Source: Ooceraea biroi
Lineage: Eukaryota; Arthropoda; Insecta; Hymenoptera; Formicidae
Reading direction: 5' to 3'
Length of the DNA stretch: 64,000 bases
Assembly: GCF_003672135.1 (NCBI RefSeq)
Contig: NC_039509.1
Coordinates: 17,677,495 to 17,741,494 of the forward strand
Shown: positions 45,074-57,960 of the stretch, in pieces
Layout of the letters: every line of letters starts with the position of its first letter
Numbering within the stretch: the first letter of the stretch is position 1
Notes under the pieces: model-generated
Told to the model about the DNA's origin: nothing
Database searches by the model: none
The model's input: only the letters and a program-made list of their open reading frames with translations
Program-made: the position numbers and the translations under genes

Positions 45074-45687
45074 CTTCGTAGCTTGAGATAGGGAAACGTG
45101 TCAGTTACGATAATTTGTACGTTCTGAAATCCAAAAACTTTTCGTCGCTACACTGCACCGAGATTGGAGCCCATAGGCGCCCATACTATGGACATTTCCA
45201 TATTAAAAAGTTAACCTGTACTTCTGCGCCACCTAGATGAACGACCTATTTTTTGAGACTAATGTCCAGATTTTGTACTCAATCGATCATGTAAATTCCT
45301 GTTCTGCTGTATTCTAACCAATTGCGCCTAACTAGGGCTGAGTTCAAAACACTGCGTTGTAGCCATCAATGAATTTGGCATCTCATACGACATCCGTAGT
45401 AAGAAATAAAAATAAAATAAAGTTCGAATGTGACAAGGTTGCTTGATTCATCATGTTGCCAATGCGTTTACAACAGCTATCGTAACGCAATATAATTTAT
45501 TGTTGTAAATATATTGTCGTACTATGTGATCGTTTGGCAAGGAGCGGCAATCGCTATTCTTTATCTCTATCTCCTCCATACATGTGCTTGATGCATCGTT
45601 CATGTAACGAACAAGACGTTTCTATTAATTTAATTATTATAACAATTGTACAATGAAGAATAAGTACACGGTGGCTCTGATTGTAAG
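45074..45687. promoter_or_regulatory. Divergent upstream region of PDAP1 and PIGQ
   Basis: 614 bp between opposite start codons, holding both promoters. 45160-45420 contains a moderately CG-rich stretch; I found no transposon ends and no coding segment. Confidence 0.35.
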
Positions 45688-47649
45688 ATGACGAGCAATT
45701 TGTTAGTTTTTATTCCACAAGAGCTCTGCAGCAAACCGTCTGGCTATTTGCTTGGCAAAGTGGTACATGATACATGTAGCGATCTGAAAAAGATTTATGT
45801 CGTCACTGTGCGCAAAGAGAACTCTCATGAATTATCCAGGTGTACCTTGAGCACTATTGGTCACTACTCAAGTACAGATGTTGCGACGAAAGGATTTTTG
45901 GATCGCAAGTCTCCAGACTGGGTTGAAATTGCAGTCTCGGAGACTGGCCAGAGCAATGAGTATCACCTGACAAACATCGTTCTTAATAACAAGAAACTAA
46001 GCCCATCGACGACGCGTACAACAATCATCTTGTACGATCAGCGAGCGTTACAGGAGACAGAATTGTTTGAGGACAAAGTTGCATCAGGCGATCATTTCTA
46101 CGAGCTCGTAAAGCTCATTCAAAGTAAAAGGGATGAACTGAGAAACAGATCAAAATTTGTTCATGTGTACGAGACTCTGTTGCTCTGTCACATGGTGTTC
46201 TACTTGTATCCCGTTTTGTTTCTGTCTAAAGTAACCGAGACGTTACTGCCAGTCTTAAAGTACTCCTCTCTTGGCTTACACATTTATGACTGGTTAGAAA
46301 ACATCAAGTGGATGTTAGTCACAGTCATACACAACAAGGGCTTCAGGCTGAAGACTGGAAACTATGCATTGGCAATTATAACAGATGTGGCATTAGGAAT
46401 CTTTGTGTTACGATTACTGGAATATTATGTGGAAGACATGTTACCGTCACAGCTGCTTCTGAACAATGCCGAGGCAAGTTTAAAGATGTGTCATGAAGAA
46501 GAATAATCTGCTTTTTGAGAAATTGTTATAGCTGGAGGAAAAAATTAATGTATTCTCAATTTAATTGGTAGTCTGATTTTAGAGAGTCGTAGAAACCCTA
46601 AAGGATCTCATTAACTGGCTGATGGGTGCACCAGCTGGTTTGAAGCTTAATCACGCTCTGAATGATATCATGGGCAAGTTTTTCTTGTACCACATACAAC
46701 TCTGGTGGACGTTCCTGATATTTTCGAAGCCGCTGATGGATCTCGCATTCAAAGTATTGCTTCTATTTGGAAAGCTCGGCATCACGTTTCAGATATCCAT
46801 CGCTGCGGATCTCTTTGCACTTGTCAGTTTTCACACGTACTGCATTTACGTTTATGCAGCAAGGTGTAATCTCATAAAAAGATATTTCTTAAAGATATTT
46901 TATCTCTTAGTGGAAAATTCAAAATTCAAAAATCATGTTTGTCACAGGCTGTTCAACATTCAGTTAAGAGGCATCACGGCGCTCTTCAGACTTTTCCTTG
47001 GAAAGAAGAAGAATCCTCTGCGCCAAAGAGTGGACTCCTGTCAGTATCAGACGGATCAACTGTTCCTTGGAACACTGTCATTTACTATTTTCTTGTTCCT
47101 AATGCCGACGACGTGGGTGTATTACACAGTATTTACACTGGTAAAACAATGTCTGCTTTACATTCCACTCTGTTTTATTTTCTACTTAATTAATTAATTA
47201 ATCGTAATAATATTTATAATTCGCAGCTCAGGCTAGCATCCATTGGATTCGGTGGCTTTCTGACCAGATTGAAGTTTTACCTACAAGTCGTGCCAATTTA
47301 TACATTCTGGAAGTGGCTTTTGCGATCTTACAGCACCTGCAGTAAGTAATGAAATATATACCGGTAACAGAAAGTGTCGCATCTTAAAAAATAAATCAGA
47401 GAAACGTAACGGTCTTTACTGTCTGTACAATTATTGGTACTATTAAATAATTCTGCAGGCACTGTTGACATCAAATTGCATCCTTGCTGTGCCGAACCAA
47501 TAACGACATTATCAATGACCATGGTTGTCGCACCTTGGAGGCATACATGGAAGAGGTGCATTCCGGACACGGTCATTTGTCATCCGGCCATCGAATGGCG
47601 TACAATATTACATAATATCATATGGGGTAAATTATTATATCCATTATGA
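45688..47649 (+). CDS. PIGQ: PIGQ, subunit of the GPI N-acetylglucosaminyltransferase
   Basis: Five exons: 45688-46473, 46583-46863, 46948-47140, 47227-47341 and 47459-47649 (stop TGA), in phase, 521 residues. Several hydrophobic membrane segments are seen (for example LLLCHMVFYLYPVLFL, LFLGTLSFTIFLFLMPTTWV). Gpi1/PIG-Q signatures are visible: LMGAPAGLKLN, RQRVDSCQYQTDQLFLGTL and the PTTWVYY turn. PIG-Q helps assemble the PIG-A complex that makes GlcNAc-PI, the first step of GPI-anchor synthesis on the cytosolic side of the ER. Intron 1 would use a GC donor (GAG/GCAAGT); a GT donor keeping the frame was not found. That junction is less secure than the others. Confidence 0.92.
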
Positions 47650-47927
47650 GAGAAAAGTATGTTTATTTGTTAATTTCCCTCAGTACAATTAAAACTACGT
47701 TGTCTATAAATCGAGTTCTTTTTTTAACATTTTGTACAGGTAATGCATGGTAATATATTTTAGACTACCATGAATCAAGCATTTGTTTATCCAAATGATA
47801 ACAAATGTAGATGTTATTGTTTTTTATTATACACTCTTGTATAATGAATTAACAATTGCGTTACTTATCAGGCAATGTGAAACGTAATATTACAGAACGA
47901 ATTAACACTTAAAATAAACAGAATTTC

Positions 47928-48290
47928 CTACTTTAACGCACGTTGTTCCGCCAATTTTTCCTCTCGAAGTCGGGCCAGTGTTGTCTCTAAGTCATTTTCG
48001 AGCATCAAATCGATATCATTTTCCTCTCTCAAGATGCAAAAGTAAATTAGGAAGACGCTTATGCTAGCGAGTATACTGGGCGCTTGATACCATGGGGTGT
48101 CGTCTTCTTCACCTACGCGATACTCGTCAGCTCTCATATTGTAAGCCTTTGTCGTGGAATATTTAATTGGTTTATCATCAATGTTTTCATCATCGTCAGT
48201 TTCCGCTGTGCTTCTATCCTTGGAGATTGTTGCATCTTGTTTGTTTCTAATAAGCGAGACTTGTGGTAAGCTGTATCTGCAACAAGACAT
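47928..48290 (-). CDS. UQCC4: UQCC4 / CCSMST1-like mitochondrial inner-membrane protein
   Basis: Single-exon frame of 120 residues, ATG 48290-48288, stop TAA 47930-47928. The order of features matches CCSMST1 (renamed UQCC4): a basic N-terminus able to act as mitochondrial presequence, a KPIKYSTTKA box (vertebrate RPIEFSSSKA), then a PWYQ motif directly before one transmembrane helix (ILASISVFLIYFCIL) and the strongly similar tail LREENDID (vertebrate LREESEAD). A coiled acidic-basic end follows. UQCC4 is an assembly factor of respiratory complex III. Identification rests on short motifs, so it is good but not certain. It is convergent with PIGQ (278 bp apart). Confidence 0.72.
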   Translation of the reverse strand: MSCCRYSLPQVSLIRNKQDATISKDRSTAETDDDENIDDKPIKYSTTKAYNMRADEYRVGEEDDTPWYQAPSILASISVFLIYFCILREENDIDLMLENDLETTLARLREEKLAEQRALK

Positions 48291-49681
48291 TACCGTTAAC
48301 TGATCAGATCAATCTTTTCCTGATGACACTTTATTTTTTTGCTCTGATGCCGAGACTGTTTTCATTATTTAAATTAATCCAGAAACCACTGACAATATAA
48401 TAACAAAAGCATGCTTATCTTTAAATTACTTTTTAAACAATGTGCTTCTGTTCCGTAGCAGGAGAATATTTCTGATGATGCCTGACATTTGCACTAATGT
48501 ATTGATGAAAATATACAATTTTAATTAAAACAAATTAAGGTTTTAGGAGAATTTAGACTCTTAACCTATAACCGGCCAAGTGCGGCCAACTCTAAAGCCC
48601 GTATCGGACTACGTATTGGAGATTGGAATTTGACCAATCAGAACAAAGCAATCTTGGACTATGAATGTGGCCTAGCTGTGTTACAGCCCGCGACATTTAA
48701 ATTATTTTTGAAAAATCCGCCAAGGAGCTTCCACTGTCCAAAGAATGATTTGATTGAAAAAAAATGGAATAGAGGATTTTCAGCCCTAAAAACAAAAGTT
48801 CTTGTAGAAAAAAGCTCTTTATTCTTCAACCGAAAAACCTGTCTATTAATTATTATTATTAATTATTCATTAATGCAAATGCATCAATTCAATCATTTAG
48901 TTCGACAGTCGCCAATTGCCATTATCAGCTGCCAGACAGTCAATATAACAAAAATATTCTATATATATATATAAAAAAAAAACAATCAGATTTCGGCAAA
49001 ACAGATAGATCTGTAGTCAGGAATGCTTTTATTGATACAAATGGTAATGGTAGTGTATTAAATTCATCTTTCACAGGAAGTATCCGCCACGACGCCTCGA
49101 TTACAAAGATAAACGAACAGTAGACGATGATCGACCAACCTTTGCATCGCCGCTGCGTAGTCAACGTCCCGTACACGAGATAATTTTAATCCGAAGAAAA
49201 CGCAGCGCGTCGCAAATTACGAGAATCGCGTATCAAAACTGCGTGTATATCACGGCCCAAGCGTGCTCGAACGTTGGGTATCACAATATATCATCGCGTG
49301 CGAGTGGTTTAAGCGCTCGAAGTCCGTCATTTCAGCACTGCGTAATGATCGAAGTGACGAGTTCTCGCCTCGACGATTACATACGTGAACGTTTACATAC
49401 ACATCGTCGGGTCTCTCGTAGTCTTGCACATAAGCACTCTTTACCGCAAGGTGGATTGCACATTGTAGGCTTTGAGCGTGTCGTAACTCATCTATTATGA
49501 ACGCGCATTAAAGTTTATAAAATCACCACTTACGTAATTTTAAATAATTCTTCTAAATAATTTATGCCCTTTGGATCAGTTGCGGCTCGCTGTCTCGCTG
49601 TGGCGAACCAACCGTACCCCCATGCAAGAACTCACGATTGCTCGAAGCCCGTTCCAACAAAGTGTGAACGTTTTGTAATTA
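48291..49681. other. UQCC4 upstream region and GOLGA1 3' UTR
   Basis: 49020 to 49681 is probably the GOLGA1 3' UTR (minus strand), with a reverse-strand AATAAA at 49028-49033. 48291-49000 holds the UQCC4 5' region and a middling-GC block at 48570-48720 of unknown origin. A (TA)n/A-rich run lies at about 48961-48983. No gene seen. Confidence 0.4.
49028..49033 (-). terminator. Putative GOLGA1 polyadenylation signal
   Basis: AATAAA on the minus strand, about 650 bp after the golgin stop codon. Confidence 0.4.
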
Positions 49682-52600
49682 TCAGCTGGGTGGTATCGCC
49701 TTGGCGGTCTGACCGAATCCCAAGTTCGGTCTTGTGCCGAACCACGACATCTTCCATTCTAGAGTTTCCTGCAGGAGACGTTCTTCCTCCGGCGAAAAAT
49801 GTAACAGCGTCGCCACTGCTCTCGTCAGGTGAAGAGCCTTTGGAGGAATGATATCAATTAGAGAAAAACAGAATGTAAATGAAACGTGAAATGAAATTGT
49901 GGTAAATGTATATGTAGAATGCATACTTCGTATTCTCTGCTGGTGAGAAATTTAATGAGAACGTGCTTGAGATATTTAAAATTAACATCGTCCTCTCTGG
50001 AATTATTATGTCTGGCAGTGACGGTTTTGGATGAACTTGGATTGAGAATCGCCGCGGAAGCTTCGACATCGCTATCCAATAATGAGGATGGAATCTTTAG
50101 TTCTCGTTGAAGCGTCTTCTTCATGTCGGTCAACCGTTGCTGCAAAACTTTGATTGTCTGAAAAGAGAGTTTTTTAATTTTATATTTTATTTGGACAGTT
50201 GAGAAAATATAATTTATATAATATTAATTATTCGATAACTCTGCCACTTACCTTATTCTTCTCACTCAGTTGCTCTTCCAGATCTAACAGACTGCTCTTA
50301 AGAATTCTCTCGTTCCCTTCCAACTTGTCCCTACTATGTTCCACTTCTTCCAGTTTCGCAAGCTTTTGCTCGAATTCTTTCAGCGTGACCGCCACTTTCT
50401 CCGCTTCCTTTACCTTGCCGACAAGATCATCTTCCAGATTCTCTACTCTGCTCTGCAGCTCTACGTTTTCGATTTCCTGTTGCCGATTCTCCTGTTTCAC
50501 GATTTCTATGTCTTGCGATACCTGGGCGTTCCTCAGTAACGCAGCATCCTTCTCGTCCCGCTCCTTCTCGAGGAAAACTCGCAGCTCTGCCGTTATTGTT
50601 CGCTCAGACTCGAGAATCTCTCGCAAATGCGCCAGTTCGAGACGCAGGGAGGAATTATTCGACTGTTCCTCCTCTAAGGATGTCCGAAGATTCGCCAACT
50701 CGCTGGTAGTCGCGGTGAGCTCGCTTGTCGTGTTCTCGAGTTTCGACTTAAGGTGGGCAATCTGTTTCGAGGAGGATTCCTAGAAAATATCGACAAATAC
50801 AAATTTATTTAAACGGACATTTGAACGTATCGTTTTGTCGCATTTCATTGTGCGCTGCGCACACATAAATATAAATGTTGTAATAAATTATAATATATAA
50901 TGAAAAAAATATTTCATTACTTAAGAAAAATGTTTAGTAACTAAAAACTCTTTTCCATAAAGTAAACGCTAGTGCATATAACTTTGTTTCAATCATCTAA
51001 TATATAATAATGTTTAAATAAAAATATTCGTGAAATAACAACTTTAACAAAATTATTCAAAGAAGTATATGTAAATGGAGTAAAAAATATTCTTGTCTCG
51101 TTTTTTTTTTACATAATTTTACATATTTTAAGTTTACATGATTAGCTTTACAATAAAATAATTGTTTAGATATTATTCATAAAAATATGTTTTCAAGTAA
51201 ATGTACCAAGTGTTTTATAACTATTACATTTTATCAATAAACATTTCGATTAAAAATTAAAAATAATTCCTTTGATAACTTATAAAATTCTCTTTAGTAT
51301 TTCTAATACAACAGCATAAATTTACATAAGTAATATATATCAATGTGGCTGAAAATAATGCGACAATCATTTCAAAGAATTAAAATGTGCATCTATATAA
51401 AAGAATGATTTTATATCTTAAGATCGAATCATCCCAGCCACATGATACTGAAATTAACATGTTTGGATTTCGTGATAGGACTGTGATGGATATCGACAAA
51501 TCGCTCGGGGAAAAAAAAGTGGTACAATCGAAGCAAAAACGGGTGAAACGCAAGAGATTGTATATATTTTTCTTCTTTATTCCACAAATAAAATGTACAT
51601 AAGGTGCGTTCGCGTACACCATGAAAATATGTATGTCTGTATATATATATGTATATATTATTTAGGAATAACAGCATCTAATTCATGTACAGAGGCAATG
51701 TAACAAGAAAAGATACTATATTCTTAATGCAAATGGATCTGTTGCAAGAACAATTTACGCATTCCTTCAACGATCTTCCAGAAATGCACAAATAATTTTC
51801 AGCATGCTTCGAATAACGTTAACGATATCGTACAAGCGAAAATAAAGTATTCGTAATAAAGGCACGTGCAATGCGGATTAAGAAATAAAACAAGATGTGC
51901 GTCAGCAAGCAAGAAGCACTAGGCTTCCGAATAGCATGCAACAATACTGCTGATATGTATATATGTAGTTTTTTTGTATAATATAATATTAAGATGGAAT
52001 GTTTAATTAAGTTCTCTTTCTTATCACGGTTTCGTATGCGATGGCACAAACAGGGTATTAACAAGTATTATATAACAAAGTATTTCAAGTTTCATGGGAA
52101 ACTCGCTTTGATTGCCCTAACGATATGCAATTAGACACTAAAGAGAGATAATAAAAGTGACTCGAAAAGAAGTCAATTTTAATGACTAAGAATAGTGATT
52201 TACTCCACATAAAGGAGTACTTGTCATTTGATAAATTTGCTTGATGTGTATGTGTGTGTGTATGGCTACTGAAAATTCTATTATGTAAATTTGAGAAAAT
52301 AGAAGAAAAAAAAGAGCGCAGCAATACGTAATATATCATGTTATATTTGAGTGAAATGTGATCGTAATAAGTAATCAGACAGTAGGCATAGAAAGCATAA
52401 ATAACATATGCTTTATCGTACATCAATCTTGCCATAAACGTTCCAATAGCTTCATAATCGTGGCGGATTATTTTTAACTCAAAAAAGTATTGAGAAAATA
52501 TTGAGAAAAATAAAACGTCTTGCAAAAATTATGGAACGTATCATATCTTGATTCAACAAGATAGAGAAAATAAAATTCGTCAGTCTTGTGAAATTTTGCG

Positions 52601-55600
52601 ACCATGCGCGAATAATCGGCCGCGCATTTCAGAAGTAGCTTTCGAAGAACACTGCGAAAGTAAACGAGGATCGAAGGCGATTAAAGCTGCCAATTTCTTG
52701 GTCGAGAAGCGCATATCGAATAATACAGGCAACGTTCATGTACCTTTTTTTTTTAATTTTCTTCCGATGCAGTAAGGCAAATGAAAAGGAATATCAGACG
52801 ACAAAAGATTTCTTTGTATGTAAAAGATGCAATGCAGTCTTTGGTGAGAATAACGAGACAAGGACAGTCGTATATGTATCCATACATCGGACGTACGATA
52901 TAGGATTATTGCATTCCGCGACACTTTAACGAGAAAGGATTGCATTTGAGATTACGCCGGTAACAGCGTGGTTTCGTACGTTACAAGTTCAGTACCGTGA
53001 TCGTTTGTGTGACGACACGTGTGTAGCAGTTTTTTTTTCAGAAACGGTTCTCCAGGAATTCTCAGGAAAAGATTCTCGCTAAGAGAAATATCTAGCTCAT
53101 GCACTTTGGTCACTACATATCGCGGTAACTCACAATTTGCCGCTTAAACTCTTCCACCTCGTCATCGACGCTGGCACGGAGCTCTTTCAGTTCCGTGGCC
53201 ATCTCGTCGATGTCCTCTGTCATGCGCAAAAGCTTGGCGTCTTTCGTCGCCATGACAATATTGTTCACCTCTATATCGGCCTCGAGCTGTTTGATTCTCT
53301 GTTTAAGCGCCTCCTTTTCCTTCTCGACTCGTCTGCGCTCGACTCCTTCCTCGCCCGCCTGTCTGCTAAGTCTGCCGACCTGCGTTTCGAGGCTGGAGAT
53401 CTGGCCTGACCAACTGGTCTTTATATCAGAAAGATGGAGGTGCGCCTCCTCCAGCTTCCTCTCCAGCAGCGTTCTCTCGCGCATCAGCTCGGCTATCCTC
53501 TCGTCGACCGTCACCTCGTCGTTCGTCTCGAGGGCGATCCTCTGCTCCAGTACGAACACCTTTTCCTTCAGATGACGCACCTCCTCCTCCGCTTTCGCCA
53601 ACTCGCAAGAGAGCTGCGTTGTCTTGCGCTGCGTGGAGTGACGCATCGTTTCCATTTCGTCCTGAAAATCAGCACGCGATTACCTAATCTGTCGCTTCTT
53701 GCGCTCCAATTGGGATTATACTTAGCTTTATGTTCTTTATAAAGCTTCCCTGGCAAAACCTCATCAAAGCGACAAAACACGATTTTTTTTATTTCGCCAA
53801 TACCAGAAATAAGAGAACAGACAACCATCGAAACGAGTCAAAACGGAAAGAAAAAAAAAGGCAGACAAAGAACGATATTTATGGAGTCTCACAATATGGA
53901 GCCTTAATAGTTACAAATTGCTTTTTAAAACTGAGGTCGAGATGCATGCTAGATCGATCACGTGAATCCATCACGTGGATTCCATTTCCAGGTTTCTTGC
54001 ATACAAAGCAATAAGAAAACCAATTTAAAAAAGCTAATATCGCACTTTGTATAATTAAACGAGGCACAAGAAACACGAAATTATAAGAAGGAGAAAGAAA
54101 AACAACGAAACAAGGAAAACAAGGAATTAAAACAATTTTGTGATATATCCCATATTTGAGATGGTGGTCACTGTTAAGTGTGTAACACGTGCATTATTAT
54201 TATTATTACTATTATTAGGTAGAGACCCTCTCAATCCTTGTCCAGTATTGAGAATTTATATTCCAAGTACGTTGAAGCAAGCACAAAGCACAGAAGCTAC
54301 TGGAGACGAGCATTCTAGTGTAGCGGAATAGCAGCAAAGCCTTGAAGACGTACCTCTAGCATCAGCGGTAGCAGCAGCGGAATTAGCGGAAATACCGCCT
54401 AACTCTGATCTCCGACGCTCTCGTTTACCAAAGTTTTCCAATCTTCATGCGTGCGTTGCGTTCACGGAACTATCGGTATCACTTTTAGCAACGTTGCTGT
54501 TCCATAACTCTAGGAAAACGTCACTACTATCCCGTTTGATACGTATCTCTATTATGTATCCATACATAATAGGCAGAGATAGGATGATGTATATCCCGTC
54601 ATAAAACGACCCCAAAGAAACGGGACCAACTCGTGCAAGAGTACAGTTATATTTGAGCCAAGAAGAAGAACAGTCGATGCCTCTCCCTCTCAACAATTCG
54701 CGAAAATAATTCATCTTTCTCTCTTTCCTTTGCTTTTTTCTCTCCCTCTCTGTTTGTCTCTTTCTCTTTTTGCGAAAACGCAACGTTCGATTAACCAATT
54801 GACTTAAAGGCTGTCCAAATAAATAATGGAACGCAGCGCAGCAAAAGCAAAATAGATATCAACGGTATTAGAGGACAATGGAGTTGTCACGCGACATTAT
54901 ACCTAAGAGTTATGGAACTTGTATCAAATCTCAATTTGAATGTGTTTCACGCTATGTAGCGAAAGTCACATGTAATATAGGTATGTTATGAATCTCACGT
55001 ATGAGCGGCGTGTCGATAAAAAAAAAGATGCAAAGGAGAGTATTGCAAACTGTGACAAAACAAAAAGCAATGTAATATTACCATCAAAAACATTAATACA
55101 AATATAAGATAATATAAATATAAAACCCTCCTTTCAAATAAGCGTGCTTGGGGAATGCGTAAGTTTTGAATGTGTTCGTCAACAATTTGTATATGTGTAA
55201 CTGATTAATATAATATCCCCCTAATCTCACTAACAGCGAGGAAGCTAAAGAGTCAGACTTTATATCGGAACTTTAAAAATAGTTGAAATAATTATTTTCC
55301 ACTTAAACACTACAAAAATAAATCTCGTAAAAAACATGTCGCATTCAATGGGATATTTAAGATACTCCATTGAAAGCAATTCTTTGTAAGAGAGTTTTGT
55401 GTGTTCAAAAATTTTAAGATTTCGGTTTTTTCTATTAAACATTTAAACATTTCCACATAAGTTTTCTTTCCAATTTCATGTACGATGTGTAATAACAACA
55501 ATTCAGTGCATATGTACTTATGTTTAAAAAAATATATCAAATACATATGTATATGTATTTGATATATTTTACATATATGTAATCACATAACTAAATGACG

Positions 55601-57023
55601 AAAAAAATTAACAAACTGATTATCTCTAAATAATAATAAAATAAAAATCAATTTGAGCAAGATAAATATATGTCAGTTTGTTTACTTACTTGTACATTGT
55701 TCAACTCGTCCTCGTATCGTCTCAGACGGGAAACTTCTGTCTTCAGGTATTCCACTTCTGCTGTTGCATCTTTCAAATGATGCGACTTTTCCTCTACCTC
55801 CTGCTCTTTCGCCAACAACTAAACAGAAATAAAAATATAACCAATTTTACTATGCACAACTTATGTAGAATATTTATTGTATTATTTAATAACGTACAAG
55901 GTGTTTAATTTTCGCCATCTCTTGTGTTTGAAAACCTTCCAGTTGCTCTGCATCTTCTTGAAAACTGTACAACTTCTTTTTATATTCTAGAAAACAATAG
56001 AAATAGTAAAGACATGCATAATATCTTTAAATAATAAACGAAAATGTCTTAAATGTTCAATTATATGGAAATACCTTCTGCATCTCTGAGAGCACACTCC
56101 ACGGTGTGCTTGGCAAGTTCTATCTTTTTTATCTCTTCTTCCAGTTTTCTTTTCTCTCTCTCTTGCTTTTCCACAACTTTCTTCCATTCCTTCTCTCTTT
56201 CGAGCAGCCGGGTTTTCCATTCTTCCTCCTTTTTCTCCATTCGTTTCAGCATTTCCGTCTCCTTCTTTGCCAGACGCTTCCTCCATTCATCCTCTCTACT
56301 CTCGAATCTTTTTATGTCCTTTGCAGATAATTGCATGCCGTCACTGAGCTTGAGTTCAAAGCTGTTCTCTCGCTTCGGCGAAACCGGTGGTAAGGGTGAT
56401 GCTGCATTTTCTTCCCTCGATCCATCCAATGATACCTGAGAACCACTAATACTACTCGTGGAACCTGTCTGCAACAATAATAATGTTATCAGTGCTAAAA
56501 GAATTGTGTAACAGAATTGCATACTGACTTGTCCATTATCATAATAAACTAAAAACTATACAATATTGTTTAACACTAAAACTTTCCCAATTTTATTTTA
56601 TGCTTTTTATATATAATACAGATGATGTGTGCGTGACATCGCAAAATTAAAATAAAAATACATTTCCTCGAATCTTGGAATAATCTGAAGTATGCAAATT
56701 AAGCTTAATTGTAAATTAGTGAATTAATGTTTCTTGTTTCTCGATTACACGTGAAGAAAAATATAAAAATGCAATACAAATATCGGTACACTTAACTTTG
56801 AATTTCAACAATACAAATTAATTCTTTTCGAGAGGAAGTTTATCAAGATTAAATCTCCCGAATCTAATGAATGCTGACACGATCCGTTGACAAGATGCGT
56901 GACGACACTTACCTGTGACACATGCCTGGAATTAATGGCACGTATATTCCCGGCGTTTCGGACGACAGCGGACACGTCGCTGCCGATTTCCTCGCGTATC
57001 TTGTTTTTCAGAGTGGTGAACAT
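49682..57023 (-). CDS. GOLGA1: Golgin-97 (GOLGA1), GRIP-domain trans-Golgi tether
   Basis: Eight exons: 57023-56913, 56468-56075, 55986-55898, 55818-55690, 53661-53134, 50779-50252, 50157-49927 and 49837-49682 (stop TGA), in phase, 721 residues (human 767). The N-terminus MFTTLKNKIREE matches the MFAKLKKKIAEE start of golgin-97. Residues about 60-600 are almost all heptad coiled coil, with EGFQTQEMAKIKHLLLAKE matching the human EGFQQQELSKIKHMLLKKE. The C-terminus has the GRIP domain: NFKYLKHVLIKFLTSREYEA, then LLHFSPEEERLLQETLEWKM and SWFG, including the Tyr needed for ARL1 binding. It captures endosome-derived vesicles at the trans-Golgi. Two introns of about 2.0 and 2.35 kb (53662-55689, 50780-53133) contain no other gene that I can support. 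Confidence 0.95.
50780..53133. other. GOLGA1 intron 5
   Basis: AT-rich intron with short frames on both strands, none with recognisable content, and a TG-repeat near 52243-52262. No nested gene is supported. Confidence 0.5.
53662..55689. other. GOLGA1 intron 4
   Basis: AT-rich intron. It contains an ATT-type repeat near 54195-54217, a hairpin near 54545-54582 and a 42-bp palindrome at 55529-55570. No nested gene is supported. Confidence 0.5.
55529..55570. repeat. AT-rich near-perfect palindrome in GOLGA1 intron 4
   Basis: Two 20-bp arms (left ends ATACATAT, right begins ATATGTAT) are exact reverse complements around a GT centre. AT-rich palindromes of this kind arise easily, so function is doubtful. 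Confidence 0.8.
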
Positions 57024-57960
57024 AGCGTAACAGCGATCGCGCTAAAGTTAGCAATCAAGAATGACAGATATGACAAGTACCACCACCTGTCAACCGTCAC
57101 CACGTCGAACGCACTCGCCGTAACACCCGGGTCCGCGCTTGTCAAACCTGGCACTTAGGGCATGTGAAACGTACCGCGTCCGACAGCCACATTTTCCATT
57201 GTCTGTTTCTCTCAATTTCACTGGTGTAACGAGACCATCACTCGTGCCGCTTGACTCATGCCGATTACGAAAAACGTTTAGTATCGCTACTGTGCAGTCG
57301 CGTCACACGCAGACGATCGTGACGGCTCCAACCGCTGCCATATTGCTCGGTCACGTAAGCGCGGGCCAACCACGTTATCGACCTGTGATTACGCGATTTT
57401 GACAATGCAAGGTGGGTCGTAGATAGTGAAGTCCTAAATATAATAGAGGCGCGAACTTGTATCCTCTTTCTATTGGTCCGCGGAACGAACGTAAAAGGAA
57501 TCGAACCAATCACGAGCGTCCCGCCAATTCCGCATTGCGCACCATGGGAACGCGCCATTATAGAAATTGTTTAGTTTCAGAAAATGCCACTAAGTAGAGA
57601 ACCTCAAGTAAGAGTCTGGTAGTTGATAGCTCAACGACAAATCAGACAAAATTGTTATTTTCAAACAGCAAGATTTAACGATATGGTGAGAACTTCCGAT
57701 TTTAAATGACACATAATGGTAAGTTAAATTTTTATTTTTAGATAATCTGATTTATAATGTAAAGTTTTTAATTAAATTCAGAATACATTCATTGTCGTAT
57801 ATATGTACATATATCACAGTAATATTTCTATATTATTTAATTCATTTTATAATAAATGTGTAGCCTGTCTTACAATCCCTATATTTTACAAAGACTACAA
57901 TAAATTATAATAAAATGAAAATTAAATCCTATGTATATATTAATAATTTCCACGAGTACT
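57024..57960. other. GOLGA1 promoter region and TM2D3 3' region
   Basis: 57024-57600 is the CG-richer GOLGA1 upstream region. 57700-57960 is AT-rich and should be the TM2D3 3' UTR. No gene seen. Confidence 0.4.

Noticed and set aside
52085..52945. Nested genes in GOLGA1 intron 5
   Set aside because: Short frames with no motif, no splice structure, AT-driven composition.
54545..54582. Possible pre-miRNA hairpin in GOLGA1 intron 4
   Set aside because: The stem is only about 16-18 bp with a tiny loop, too short for a miRNA precursor.
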